Assembly (NCBI RefSeq): GCF_000247815.1
Contig: NC_021685.1
Coordinates: 18,398,201 to 18,462,200 of the forward strand
Source of the DNA: Ficedula albicollis
Lineage: Eukaryota; Chordata; Aves; Passeriformes; Muscicapidae
DNA: 64,000 bases
Reading direction: 5' to 3'
The translations under genes and the position numbers were made by a program. Position 1 is the first letter of the stretch. Each line of letters starts with the position of its first letter. Shown here in pieces: positions 1-29,235 of this stretch. The notes beneath the pieces were generated by a model that worked only from the letters and a program-made list of their open reading frames with translations, did no database searches and was not told the origin of the DNA.

Positions 1-130
1 TTCAACGTGATTGTCTGCTTTCCTGCTTATACTTAAGGAGGACTGTGGAAGGGAAGAGACATGCCTGAAACTTTCAGTTTCCAGTACCCTAGGTTACTGT
101 CAGTGGTGCAGGTAGAAGAATTTGTGAACC

Positions 131-308
131 TTACAGAAGAGCCAAACTATCAGTTCAGTGTTTTACAGAAAAGCCAAACTATCAGTTCAGTGTATGTCAC
201 CATATCAAGTGTAAGAGCACCCCTGAATCAGTGATCTTACAGAAGAGCCAAACTATCAGTTCAGTGTATGTCACCACATCAAGTGTAAGAGCACCCCTGA
301 ATCAGTGA
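131..308. repeat. Short tandem array, three partial units
   Basis: The block beginning CAGAAGAGCCAAACTATCAG occurs three times, starting near 134, 166 and 240. The first unit is truncated, and the last two are about 74 bp apart and nearly identical through GAATCAGTGAT. It lies in the 3' flank of KCNIP1 with no coding potential. Confidence 0.85.
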
Positions 309-1973
309 TGCAAATAAATTATTGGCATGTGAGTGCTAGCTCACAACACAGTTCATTTCCACAGCCCCCATGCACATGGATACATGCTTGAGTCCCACTT
401 TTAAAAGTTTCATTGCAAATCTTTAACCTGACAGTGTCCCTTGAGAAAAAATACACATTGGGTTTAAGAAAGGACACCCTCCTACAGATATTTCTTTTTT
501 ATTATTAAAACCAACGTTTTTAAAACCATTTAACAAAATTGAATACAAATTGCCATCAGAGAATAGCATTTGCAACAGTGAAGCTATACATGGCTGATCC
601 ATTAACATGGCTTTAGTTATCACAATTTACATTATTTGCACATTTCCCTAGGTCTTTCATGGCACTTCCATAAAGAAGAAGAAAAGTTTGACACACTGCT
701 GCTACCATCTCATCAGAGAAGACCCATGGACACAAGGGTGTTTGTTCTCAACACATATTGCAGTCAGGAAATGCCACTGCCCACAATGCCTGAACCTCAG
801 GGTATGTGTGTCTCAAGCTTTTAGCTTGGCTCACAGTTAATCACAATATTGCATTGCATTCAGAGGAACAGGAAAACAAACAGCCACAGAACAGGCACGG
901 GGGTTTTTTTAGTTTTCTTTTTTTTTTTTCCCAATATCTTTTATCATATTCCTATTTGTCAACAGAATGTTACCTAAAATGCATGTTAGAAAGGCTTTCT
1001 CTATAAAATGCTGGCATGAAGATGCAGACTAATGTTTGTAACTAGTGAAACAGACAGAGTCCTGATTCAGACATTATTTAAACATTCATAACTTGGAGAA
1101 AATGTGCACAGTTGATAGCACTGACAGAGAATCTGACTGTAACAGGAACTGCCTTCTGCCTACTGGCAGGAGAATTGATGAGGGTGGGAGACTGGAGTAG
1201 CATAGTGTGTTTTATTTAGAAACCTGTACTAGTGTTTGTCATAAATATTGCAAGCCTCGTTTATGAGCAAGCGGAGGCTTGGCAAGTTTACAGTAGAGCA
1301 ACATTCACAGAAAACATGAGAAACAAACCCAAAGCCATTTCCATGCAGAGAGCAGCTCTCACAGTCACTGATGTCTCGCCTGCCATGGACAGACCCTGCT
1401 GATGGAAAACCCAGAGGCCTCCTGTGCAGTGGTGCATCCCAGCCTCCAGCTGCAAGTGGGAGCAGGGAAAGAATTGGCTTTGCAACGGCAAGGACTCTGC
1501 CCCAGACAGATTCTGCAATCTGAGCTTTGGGAAAACACAGCTGTGGCTCACACTTGGCGAGTCCTCCTGTCTCAGCTTCAGGTAGAGCACAGAGCTCAGC
1601 CCAGGCTGAACATCAGGGCTGTGTGGGAGGGCTCTGGCTCTGGCTCTGGTGGGATCCACATCAAAGCTCGTTATCCTCTAAGGGCAGGCTCAGCGTGGCT
1701 CTCAGCATCCCCTCTACCTGATGCACCCTTGTTGGAGAACATACTGGAGGCGAACCCCACAGATACGGACGTTCGGACTCTGAGAATTTAGAAGCCATGG
1801 ATATGATGGAAACGAAGGCCACTTTCAAAACAGCAAACCACAGTTACTGAATAACCACAGGACAATGGGATAGCCGGCTCGGGCTAATTGGGCAATGCAT
1901 CCTGCCCCAGGGTGGCCACGAGGGTCTGACTCATCCCCCCCAGGGTACAAGGAGTAGTTTGTAGAGTTTGAAA
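309..1973. other. KCNIP1 3' flank, no gene seen
   Basis: This is unique AT-rich sequence with short T runs (about 917-930). Open frames here are short, overlapping on both strands and match nothing I recognise. I see no exon, RNA gene or clear repeat. Confidence 0.5.
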
Positions 1974-2352
1974 TGTAACAGCCATGCTAATATCATAGTT
2001 TCTATAGGCTGTATGCAAATGCTATAGAATTTGTATCTTGTATTAGATTGGTTAAGTGGGAATTAGAATATTCATAATAGAAAAAGATTTAAAGTTTTGT
2101 AAACGGGAGATCGCCCTCTTTTTCTTGCTCTCTCTCTCTCTTTTTCTCTCTTTTCTCGCTCCATCTTTGCCTTCTTCCCCTCTCCCCTCCTCTCTTACCC
2201 CATTGCTCTAGCTCACGTGTTGTTTTACTCTGGGCTGCCAAAGAGCAGCCCTTTGTAAAACCCTCCGTTTCTTACCCTTACAGTAAATGCTACAGTGACT
2301 TTTACCTAATACAGGTTGAATGAGTTTTGTCCCTACTTTTCTATTTGATGCA
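1974..2352 (+). mobile_element. Probable solo LTR of an avian endogenous retrovirus (ERVK-like)
   Basis: The segment starts TGTAACAGCCATGCTAATAT and ends GATGCA. It contains a block I associate with songbird LTRs (GTATTAGATTGGTTAAGTGG, then TTTTGTAAACGGGAGATCG), a CT-rich tract, and a final part resembling an R/U5 boundary (CAGCCCTTTGTAAAACCCTC, then CAGGTTGAATGAGTTTTGTC). No retroviral internal coding sequence or primer-binding site follows, and I see no clean target-site duplication, so this is probably an old solo LTR or LTR fragment. The family name is from memory of similar LTRs and would need a repeat-library search. It is antisense to KCNIP1. Confidence 0.6.
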
Positions 2353-4674
2353 AAGACTCCGCGTGTACCCACACACCCTCACGGCTCTTGGCAGTGAAAA
2401 GCAGGCACCGTGGAGCAGCAAAGGAGATGGCAGAAGTGCAGGGTCAGTACCACTACTTGGTTTCAGCAATGCAGTCAGCGTGCACTGCCAGTGACACCAG
2501 ATGTTTGCTGCTCAGCTGGAGCCACACTCAGCAGAAAGCAGTGACAGCCCTGGTGACAAAGGCAGCTCCCACAGAACTGCTGCCAGCAGGGCCAGGAAAC
2601 ACAGCTGAGGCCAAATTCATCACAGCAACTCCAGAAATTAATTTAGCTTCAGGGACAATGGCACCATGCAACTAATAACATTTTCTTTTGAAAAGGGCAC
2701 ATTCCAAACATTTCTGTCTGTATGTGCCATCTCATAAGCACCCTTGAAGCAAGACTATTAGAGGAAAAAGGCACTGTGCTAGCCTGATTCAAATGCTTAA
2801 TTTCCATTGTCCTGACTACTTCTCCCTCTGCTGAAGTGAACTGCTTAGAATAATGGACTAAGCAGTTTTGCGGGAGGGAAAACCTGGTAATTATATTAAA
2901 TTCTGTCATTTGCCTAAGTGATTGCAAAAAGAATCAAGAAGGAGTGGTGTAAACTGTGTATTATTTCAGCTACAACTGATGCCTTTACCAAGTGCCTGTT
3001 AAATAAAGCCTAAATGACATTACCCAGCAACTGGAGGAAAGGTACTCCCACCACATGGAAATCCCTCCTGCAAATCCCAGCCCCTCACCAGAGCTGCTGG
3101 ATTGCTGCTGGGAGGAATTCCTCAATGGTATTTGTATGAAAGGCAGTAAACAAGATGTCATTCAGAAGGTGTCATCCCTGCAGACATCTAACTTCCCTTG
3201 AACAGCACTTTTGCTGACAAGGGGACAACTTAAAGAAATAAAGTTAAGACCACACAGAAGTGTATGGTGGAGCACAGTAAAAGGGGAAAATGCCCCATCT
3301 TGGGGAATTGGCATTGCCATTATACAGACCTACATCCGTCTGTAATCAGGAATACTTCAACAGATTGAATTTTTATACAATTAGGGCTACAGAACTGAGG
3401 CATTCTATATATTCTGTATTGTAAAAACCTTCCGCTTACATAACTTTTTAAATATATCTTCAGTACTAACAGTTTGTCTGTAATACAGTATGTGACACAA
3501 TAAAAGAGATGCTTACTGGACGAGAGTGATGCAGCACTATGGCAGGGGCTGTCCCATCTGCATGGTGTGAGCAGCTGGAAAGGTTGGCTGCTCCCTCCTT
3601 CCCTTCTCAGCCACTGTCTGCCTGGAGATGGCACTGGCACTCTGGCGGGTCAGCCTTCGTAAGAGGCTTCTTCACAGACAGCTCTGACATTCCCCAGCTG
3701 ACCAATCACCCAACCGTGGTGTAAATTCACTACATGACCTTTTCTGTTTTATTAATTAAAAAGCCAAACCCCTAAACCAATACTCTACGTGGCATTAGCA
3801 AAGAAATGGGGCTTGTACAAGGCATGCTACTGCCATTAGGAAAAAAATACAGGCCTGGCAGCTGATTCTGAGGCTAATAACAATTCAAGAGCTCCCAACC
3901 AAATGTACTGGGCACCTTCTGGGTGCCAAGGTCTGTATGTAGAAACACAGATGCATCTTTGTCATTCACTAAATCAAACAAGAAAGCTTAAATAAATCCA
4001 TAAAGGAGCAAGACTGTAACATCCAGTGATGAACCTAGGAAGTGTGTGCCAAACTATAGCAAAAGGACCAGAGCACATGGCCAGAGTGCTGTTGAGATGC
4101 ACAGTGGAGCATCACCTGGTGTTCCTGGGACTCAGCAGGTGTTCATCTTTCTGTACCAGCCCTTACACACCTGCCTGGTCTCTTGGGAACTTCCCATCCC
4201 TGAACAGAATTTGTTCTGTACTTTTATATTAATATGTGCAACACGTTCTGCTCCTTTCTGGCTCACCCTGGCACGAAAATCACCTGGTTGATATGCTCAG
4301 GAAGAACTCCACTGAACTCAGCGTGGTGGCACCAGTGCATGTGAGAGGATAAGCAGGGTCTCTGCAGGAATGGGGATACTGGCTACATGGGCTGTCTGTT
4401 TAATGTCCCAGGTACATTGACTGTTCATATTTTTTCACAGACTGCCCTGGTAGATTGGGGTTTTGTCAAAGCAGATTAACGGCAAGGCATCCACGGAATA
4501 TTGTGCTGAACAGAGGTATGGACTGAGATGTCACTTGCAGTAGATGGCCAATAGCTATCAACATGTGCTATCATAGGGAATTAAGCTTGCTAGAGTAAAA
4601 GCAGGACTTGTGCCTAGCAAACAATGCTCTGTATTACTCATTGAACTTCGAGCATCAGTTCTCTCTTGTCGGGA
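2353..4674. other. KCNIP1 3' flank, no gene seen
   Basis: This is mostly unique sequence. It holds a minus-strand AATAAA at 3748-3753 that could serve a longer KCNIP1 3' UTR. No further exon, repeat family or RNA gene is recognisable. Confidence 0.45.
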
Positions 4675-4680
4675 TTTATT
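4675..4680 (-). terminator. Candidate polyadenylation signal AATAAA for KCNIP1
   Basis: This is the first canonical AATAAA on the minus strand after the KCNIP1 stop codon, at a plausible distance (about 210 nt). The hexamer alone is weak evidence. A second copy is at 3748-3753. Confidence 0.4.
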
Positions 4681-4887
4681 AAAATATTCACATGCTTCCA
4701 AAACGAAACAAAGGTCCACCAGCATCTTCTGGGGAGAAGCGGTGGGATTGGCTGCATTCAGTTGCCATTTGGTTGGACATGTCATACAAAATCCTCACAC
4801 ACTGGACATGGCTCAATTGTAAAATCTTTCACCCAGAAAGGAGATCTTTGTTACACAGAAGTCTCGACTCCTCCAGTGCTCGTCTGG
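4675..4887 (-). other. KCNIP1: KCNIP1 3' UTR, minimal candidate extent
   Basis: This is the sequence immediately after the TAA stop in transcript direction. It is non-coding with no in-frame continuation. A canonical AATAAA (TTTATT on the plus strand, 4675-4680) about 210 nt after the stop is the first polyadenylation signal. A longer UTR ending further left, for example at another minus-strand AATAAA at 3748-3753, is possible. RNA 3'-end data would settle the true end. Confidence 0.5.
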
Positions 4888-21475
<16,588 letters not shown>

Positions 21476-23855
21476 CTGAAAGAGAAGACAGGAAAATATT
21501 TATTTTGGTTGTTACCTTTGCTCTTTCAGCATGATACATAGGACAGACTGGATTTCAAGAGCAAAAAGAAACCACCAACAGAACTGATTTGTGTAACTGT
21601 TCTGAAACTCTTGAAAGCAAAATAAAAGGCACAGGAGTGAAGCAATAGCTCACATTTCCTCCTGGGCTGCCAATGAGCTGCACATTCACAAAGCCAAATG
21701 GTGTGGAGAGCAGCAGGGCAGCAGCAGGCAATCACAGACATTTCATACCTAAATCCTGAACCAGCGTGGAGGAATGGCACTTCCAAAGAACTGGCTTCAG
21801 AGAAAGCTGCAAACGGACCTGAGGGAGCAGACATGCTCATATAGAAACTGAGGGTACCAGTGAGGGAAACTCCTCTGAGTGCTAACCAAAAAGCTTGCTC
21901 TAGAGACAATGAAGTCACTTTAGACCTAGGAGAAATTCAAATTTTGACCACAGCTGCAGAATGTAGAATGAATTCAGTCTGAACTTCCAAGGACTTTTTG
22001 GGGAAAGAAATAAAAAATTAAAAACACTTCTATGCATTTTATCCAAGAGTGAGTTCTTCTACAAGGAAGAAAAATACTATCACATCCTGAATTACCATAA
22101 TTTCACTTCATTTCTGATGCATGTTTTCCCCTGTCAAGCCCATCCTCCAGCAGTGTAGGCAATACCCAAATATATAGACACTTAATTTCTATCACTTTGA
22201 GATTCTCTAAACTTCAAGGACCAGATCTAGCCTTCAGCTGCCACAAAAATCCAACCCACACCCAAGAGTTGCTTGGCACAAAAGCAAACACTGCCCTTAA
22301 TGTCAAAACTGCTCAATTAATGCCTTATAGAAACATTTCAAGTTATTTGGCTCAAGCATAATACAGTAATTTCTGCTGTAAGTCAAGAATTGAAATAGAA
22401 ATTTGCAAGGAAATAGAGTCGCTCTGAATGGAGGAAAGCCATAAATTCAGAGCAGACTGGGTCAGTGAAAGAACAGACTAGCCCAAAGATGTATTTTCAT
22501 CAGCTAATTCATTCTGCAGAGATACATACACACACACATTTCTATACATACACACATGAACATTAAATTGAATGTTATTAAGGAAGGGCACATGTCAGCG
22601 AGCGCTAATGGTTAATTAATATTTGTTCATTTTGCCAGTATTAAGGCATTGGTTCAAAATACTGGTGAATCCAGCTATTAATCCACCACATCTGCATCAT
22701 CACAGTCAGCATAGGCCTTGAACAGATAAAATGGATTCCTAAATCCTGCTCTGGAGGCCCCTGGCACAGCAGAGGAATAGAGGTGAGGGGCAGCAGCAGA
22801 GCATCAGCTGTTGGGGGTGCAGGAAAAGGGGCTGGAGGCTGGCAAGGGGCAGAAGGAGCCTGAAGGACACACTGCCCCACACAAAGGGAGAATAGAGAGT
22901 CTAGAAATTACAGCTCCTGTGAGAAGCAAGGAGATGAAAAAGGATGTCTGCTACAATAAAAAGTGGTGTGAAATATGGGGGAAAGGCCATTTTCCTTGCA
23001 AGAGAATTAATGCCAAAAATAAAAAGGAATGCAGAAGCTGCAAAGAGAGAAAAGTGTGGGGAAGAAATTCTTTAAAATGAGGGATGAGAAATGAGTGGTT
23101 GAAAAAAGGAGAGAAAATCCACCTCAGTAGTCCTCACCCTCCCACAAAGATTTGGGGTTTTTCGCTATTTGTTTCCTTTCCGTGCTTGCTCTCAATTCAG
23201 CTCTTCTCAGCTTGTTTCTTCCATTCCCTGCTACCCTATAAATTAACCAGAGATTGGCATTCCTCCTCTGCCCTCGTTTTCTAGCATGGGCATTGTATTT
23301 CCTTTTATTCACATTCTCCTTATCGCGCTGCCTCAGTCCCTCCAGCTCTTCCGAGGTGTCACTGTTTGAAATACGAGCTCTTGCATTTACAACCACTACA
23401 GTTTTATTAAACTCACTGTAGAGTGGTGAGGGCAAGCAGAAGTGCATACATATACATAAAAACATGCAAATTTAAACTTTTTTTTTATAAGAATGATGTT
23501 AAGATATTTTTCTAATACCACATTCTTCCTGTTTTGCCTTGTTTACAGTTTGCTCCTGAAAGATTTGAATGCAGGAAACAACCTTGCCGCTGGTTTAAAG
23601 TTAATTTTCTTCTTCAATCCACACATGTGTGAACAGACCTGGCACCCACAGCCAGGGGTGAGTGTGGTGCCCTCCCCAGCTCAGTGTCAGGCTGTACCTG
23701 GAGCTTAGAGCATCCTTATCCTTCCCTGCTGGCAGGACTTATCCTTTCCCTTATCCTCTCCTTTATCCTTTCCCTGCCCTGCTGATGGAGACACACACAG
23801 GGGCTGGGCACCATCCAGCTACTCCAAGAGAGCTTGAACCTTTGCAAAGTTGGTT

Positions 23856-23941
23856 ACTTTTGGTATTTTTTGTTTTGATTTGGGATTTTTTGTTTGGTTT
23901 TGGGGTTTTGTTGTTGTTTTTTGGTTTTTTTTTGTTTGGGT
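23856..23941. repeat. T/G-rich low-complexity tract
   Basis: This is an irregular run of T blocks broken by G pairs (for example GGTTTTGGGGTTTTGTTGTT), about 86 bp. It is A/C-rich on the opposite strand and similar in style to the stretch at 6791-6855. Confidence 0.85.
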
Positions 23942-24627
23942 TATCTGTGCTCATTAATCAGGCAGAAGCAGTAACTAATGTAAAAGGGTTCTTCTGCTAA
24001 CAAGTACTGATAAATGATAATTTATTTATTCTTTTCCTGTTTTTATTTCCAATACTTGTTGAAATCATCCTGGGATGAATCCCTCCCACAGCAGATGGCT
24101 GCAGTGAGTTGTGTCCTAGGCTGAAGATTGTTCAGCCAGTACAGAGCATTCCCTTAGCAATGTGTTTAGAAATGGAAGAATGGGATGTAGCATTTCCTGA
24201 GCTCGGATTTGTTTCTGCCCCTGTTTTTGTGGCTGGGTGGGAGGTCTGGGTCTGGTAGACTCACCTGTGGTAATCTTAATCCAGTGTGGGCCCAGGTTAA
24301 AATAATCACTTAGGTTTGTAATTTTGTGCAAAACAGCATCTATATTTGTTTAGCCCGTAGGATATGCACATTTCCTTCTATAATGAAAACCATGCCTGTA
24401 TATGCATATTTTAGATTGTTGCTAATGAAAGAGACTCCATTTCACTGCTCCTTGCTCAAGAGCAGAGGGAATTTTCCTTAAGGCAAAGCGATGTTCTAAC
24501 AGAATACACTTTAGAAGTCACTTAGTGAGGCTTGCTTTATTCATCCTTTCATATTTGTTCCAATTTTACCTTTTGTTAACTTTACTATTTGGGAAGATCC
24601 ATACTCGGAGTGCCTGCAAATGGCTCT

Positions 24628-24725
24628 GAATTTCACACAAGGTTTGGATTGGAAGGGACCTTAAAGATACCCAGTTCCAGCCCGTGCCAGGGGCAGGGGA
24701 CACCTCCCACCAGTGCAAAGGCTGT
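24628..24725 (-). mobile_element. CR1 LINE 3' fragment
   Basis: GGTTTGGATTGGAAGGGACC, followed by TTAAAGATACCCAGTTCCAG and CAGGGGACACCTCCCACCAG, matches the well-known reverse-complemented 3' end of avian CR1 elements. It is short and 5'-truncated, as is usual for CR1. The GC-rich sequence after about 24725 may extend it, but the match fades. Confidence 0.8.
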
Positions 24726-24999
24726 TTGTGCTCCATAAAACAATTGTGTGTTATTCCCCCGCCGCCCTGGGATGGAGCAGCCTCGTTGCTCAGCCTGCCC
24801 ATCCTTGCTGGCCCTGGCAGCTGCCCCTGCACCCACAGACCTTGCCCAGGGCTGGCTCTGCTGGGGAAACAAGCACCGGACAGCACCCAGCACCTTCCTC
24901 AGGTGCAGTCCTGCAGCACCCCCAGCGCCTGCCAAAGCAGCCAGAGTGGAGCCTCACGCAGGGCTGGGGCTGCCAAGGAGCAGCCAGAGGCTGAAACAG

Positions 25000-25330
25000 T
25001 CCAAAGGCTGTAAATGAGCATTTTAATAAAGGTGCAAATGACCCTGTCTCCTGCATCCCAAGGCTGCAAGGTGAAAATGCAGAGCAGCAGTCTCCATGGT
25101 TCATGGAAGGACTTTGAAAATAAGTTGCTTATAATAAATTCACTTTTTGTTAAGGAAAAAAGTCAAGGCATAAAGTGCAGCTAATGGGCCCAGTGTTAAT
25201 TGTAAAACTGACAGGCGTTAGATGAAATGGGTAATTTTACAAATACAGCTGAAGGGGATTAAATTACATGCAAGAGTTATTAGACTGCATCTTGCTTTTA
25301 TTAAAAAAAATATATTAGCTATATTTTAGG
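25000..25330. promoter_or_regulatory. Possible conserved non-coding element (speculative)
   Basis: This AT-rich, low-repeat block has several TAATT/ATTAA cores and no coding frame. Its look (TGCAGCTAATGGGCCCAGTG, then ACAGCTGAAGGGGATTAAAT) resembles deeply conserved intronic enhancers. I cannot test conservation, so this is a suggestion only. Confidence 0.15.
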
Positions 25331-25929
25331 AGCAAGGACCTGAAGAAAAAATTAACTCTAGTTTACCCAAGGTATACTTGAAATTAATCTCCAGACAGAA
25401 GGTGCTCTTGGGCAGGTCTCACAGGAAGTAGGTCTTGGCTGTGGGAGACCAACTCATCAAGTGCAAATATTTGGAAATTTCATGAGGAGAAATAAGTCAC
25501 TGAGTGCATAAGTGCCCATGAGGGGGAGCTGGGCAGAGCTTTGGGATGTCCCTGGGGCTCTGAGGCTGACCCTGAGCTGTGCCACTGCTCGCCCTGGGCA
25601 CGGCCCCAGCCTTTCACCCCCTGCCTGGCACAGGGACTGGGGCAGCTCAGACTCAGCTGTGATCCCAAAAGGGGAAAGGACAATCTGCTCGTGGCAAACA
25701 GCGGATAAAAAATGGCACAGAAATACCTACGGATGATCAAATATTAAACACAATTAAAGCTGAACACCCATTACTATTATAATTAAATAGAATTATTAAC
25801 ATTATACTGCCTGGCTCGAGATATCAGTTTCCAAAAGGGACTCTCTCCAGGCAAAAAACCAAAAAGATAGTGGTGTCTCCTTATCCACTTCCTTTTTTCT
25901 GATATGACTTTTTGACTCTTTCAGGTCTA

Positions 25930-25992
25930 TTTTGAGGTGGATTTGATGGTCCTTGTGGGTCTCTTCCAACTCAGAATATTCTGTGATTTTCA
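25930..25992 (+). mobile_element. CR1 LINE 3' tail fragment
   Basis: GATGGTCCTTGTGGGTCTCT, followed by TCCAACTCAGAATATTCTGT, matches the 3' end of avian CR1 (consensus ends TTCCAACTCAGGATATTCTA). The copy is diverged and heavily 5'-truncated. It lies in the opposite orientation to the fragment at 24628. Confidence 0.85.
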
Positions 25993-25999
25993 CCACTAA

Positions 26000-28930
26000 A
26001 CCAGCAACATCAAATTAATTTCACAAACAACCAAGCTTAGCAGGGTTGCTCTGCCTATATGAACCGGCAGCACCACCACCTGCTGAGAGAAGACACCTGA
26101 AAAGCCAAAAGCACATAAAATTTCAAGGAAAAAATAGCTAATAATAACAAATATAATTACTAAAAAATAGATATTTAGATTTCTTGTCTAATTCTTACAA
26201 TGACCTATTCTCAATGTATAAATACTGTTCTCTACCACTCCTTTAAACGGTCTCACAGTTGTACACAGGGATGCAAAACCAACATTATTCTCCAAAAAAG
26301 GAGGCACCAGAATTGTGAGGTACCTCCCCAAAGCCTTCCTGACACACAGCTAAGATCAGGCACAATGGTTTGAATGTGAAATATGCTATGAGAAATGTGA
26401 ATTCAGATGTCTCTGCAGGCACTGTGTGAAGTTCCCCTGCCATCAGAACTTTTTGCTGTGACCATTCCCAGAGCAGGGGACTGCGACCTGTCCTTCCCGT
26501 GCACACAGAGGGTGTGAGCAGCAGCCACTGGCCCTAAGCTGCTTTCCCCAGGTGTGAAATGCAGGTTGAGCTGGAACCAAGGCAAGATCATGCTTCCAAA
26601 GCAGCAAGGGAGAAGAAAAACCATGAGAATGTCAAGCAATAAACATGATTCCTTTTTAGAAGAAATATCAGAAACTCTTCAGAGGGCACATCATTAAATA
26701 GTCACAAAAGACTTAAGAATTATGAATTAGGTAAGTTAACTTTATTTTTTTTCCTTTTATGGAATAGGTAATTTATCAAAAAACCCCTGATAAGCCAAGA
26801 CAAGGCATTACAAATGGACTTATTCTCTCTTCAAATTTTTGCTGTCCATGGTTCTTTTTGTCATTGAAAAAGCAAATCAGACACTTCAAGTCCTTGATTT
26901 ACAACTGCACCAATTTCCATTTAGACTGGTTTGCTCTTGATTTGAGTTAGGAAACGGGTTTTGGAAGAACAATAATCAATGAATATCTAATGGAGTGAAA
27001 TCAAGCAATCAAAAGTAGTAATTAGTTCAGTGCCCAATTCAAGGACGTTTTATCCCTGAGTTATTATGGGAAAAATAGAACTGTGTATTTGTACATTCAG
27101 GCAGGTTTCAACTGCAATGTAAAACCTCAGGGCTTTTCCCCCCTCAGAAGCATCTTTATTGAACAGGTGGGATTACACACACCTGGCACTGGCTGCAGAC
27201 TCGACAGGAGCACGTGTCAAACATGCAATGGCACGGGGCAAACAGGTTAAAGCACCAAAGCCCCGTAAGGCTCTGTCAGTCACGTACAGAGTTTAAGGGC
27301 TGTGCCCTCCCCAGGGCCCCCTGAGCTAGGGGAGCAGCAAACACACACCTGGGCAGAGGCAGAAGCAGCCCCAGGTGGGGACAGCCAGAGCACTCTCTCA
27401 TTTTATCCCTCCCAACTGTTCTCATGGCTGTGACGCAGCCAGAAGCCATCTCTCCCCTGCACCATGTCTGTGGTCAGTTTGTCAAAATCTACTGACAGCA
27501 CAGCAGCCCTTCACAGCTTTTTCTCTCTGAAGTTACCCAGTTCCATAAAATTTTACTTCTTCACTGGGGAACTATGCAGCAAATGAGAAGAGCTGTAATA
27601 CATCCATGCTCATAACCTACACTGGAATTCTGCTCAACAGCAATTTCATGCTAAGGATCTCTAAAAAAACAATTCTACTTTGACTTAAATGTCAATTTAT
27701 GATCAGCTTGGATTGTGTTGACATTTTTTAAATGAAGTTTTGGGTAGAGTTTTGAAAACAGAAATATTTATTTTCCCAAGCTAAAAGCATGTGTGGGTTT
27801 GCTCACATTTATTAAGGAAATTTGTGTGTGTATAAGCATACACTTTCTTTCAGAAACAGCAGTGTATAAAATAGAACTTATCGAAATATAAAGCAACACT
27901 GTGTGAATGTGGGAGCAATTCTCCTCTTATAACAGGCAGACCACTGCATTATGGCAATTCACCCATACAAAGACCAGAAAAAAACCAAATTGGTTTGGTC
28001 CAGTCAGAATTGAGGAGAGAAACACCACTATAAATGAGCACTCTGAGCTCCCATCCAAACGAGCCAGTGCTTCCCAAAAGATCACTTTTCCCACCTCACA
28101 GAACTGTTCAAGTTGATCAGATTGCTCCAAAATGTGAAGCATAATTAAGCAGAACACAAGTACCAATTAAGCCCTACTTGCACAGAAGAAACTGCTCAGA
28201 AAGTATTGCTCCAATACAGATGCAGAGGTTTCAGGAAGAGGAAATGTTCTGGAGTGCATTGGTGCTGTGAGCAAGCTCTGTGCTGCCAGAGGTGGGGTGG
28301 GGACAGCCTGGGGACAGCACCTCACACCAGTATGGGCAGCACCCTCACTTCAGGCATTTCAATGGATCCTGATCCCAGGCAACAGATAGCACCTGGATTC
28401 TTCTTCATAAAAACCTTCATGTCCTGGCTTTTGGTTTGCCAAGAGGCAGAACCAGGAGGGAGGCTCCAGGACACGAAGATAAAAGGACAGTGCCTGAGCC
28501 ACCCTGCTGCCACCGGCGTTCCTTTAGGTACGGACTACATACCTCTCCCTGACTCAGATACAGCTGCTTTGGTACCCATACTCACTCAGATTCTTCTCCC
28601 ACAGAGCTTATGGAGCCAGCTACGGGTCAGGCAGGGGTTTTTACACATACACACTGCTGCCCAGGGTGAGAGCATTCGCTCGCTGAAACTTTTCACCCAA
28701 ATAAATGTCAGCTCCTGATGGAAATTTTAAAAAATAGAAAATACCATCCAATACACTATATTCTTTGGCATTAGCAAGAATCTGGTGTGAAAGCAGAAAG
28801 TTATTTCCAGATTCCCAACAGTTTATTCCTTACAAGGAATTCCTTTACTCTTTCCCCAGGGCCATACCTGATGCTCCCAAGAGCAGCTGTTTCAGCCAAC
28901 TGCCTTGGCCACAAATCCTTCACCCCTCAG
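26000..28930. other. Intron 1 stretch, no gene or clear repeat seen
   Basis: This is unique, AT-rich to moderate-GC sequence. Open frames are short with no recognisable domain. Confidence 0.45.
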
Positions 28931-28939
28931 CTTCCCCTG

Positions 28940-29235
28940 GTGTTCTGGTCCAGGCAAGGAGAGAGTTAACTTTTGCAGCAGCCAGAAGGGACACACCTGG
29001 ACCCTGGGGTTATTCCCTCAGGAAGGGAGCGAGTGGTCTGAGGGGTGTGCATTGTTCACCTCTCCTGTACATTCTGCCATCAGCATTGTTGTTGTTACTG
29101 TTGGTTTTCTTATTTCACTGCTGTTTCTAATGAATTGTTCTTATCTCAATCCATGATCTTTACCTGTCTGGCCCTTCAGTTCTCCTCTCCATCCCACTGA
29201 AGGCAGAGGAAGGAGGCAGATGAGTGGCACATGGT
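28940..29235 (+). mobile_element. ERV LTR fragment, songbird type
   Basis: The 3' part (AATTGTTCTTATCTCAATCC, then ATGATCTTTACCTG, TTCTCCTCTCCATCCCACTG and GAGTGGC) closely resembles the R/U5 end of common songbird ERV LTRs, in which TTCTTATCTCAACCCATGAG is characteristic. A GTTGTTGTTACTGTTG stretch upstream corresponds to the usual ATT/GTT-rich segment. No internal retroviral genes adjoin it. The 5' boundary is approximate and no target-site duplication was identified. Confidence 0.7.

Noticed and set aside
131..308. CRISPR-like spaced repeats
   Set aside because: The repeats are a short tandem duplication with unequal spacing in vertebrate DNA, with no regular spacers and no cas genes.
22660..22710. 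Minus-strand peptide MWWINSWIHQYF, which briefly resembles the KChIP1b cassette exon (AWWYYQYQR)
   Set aside because: Only the WW and a QY pair align. The length and residues do not fit the 33-bp cassette, and no proper AG/GT pair frames it.
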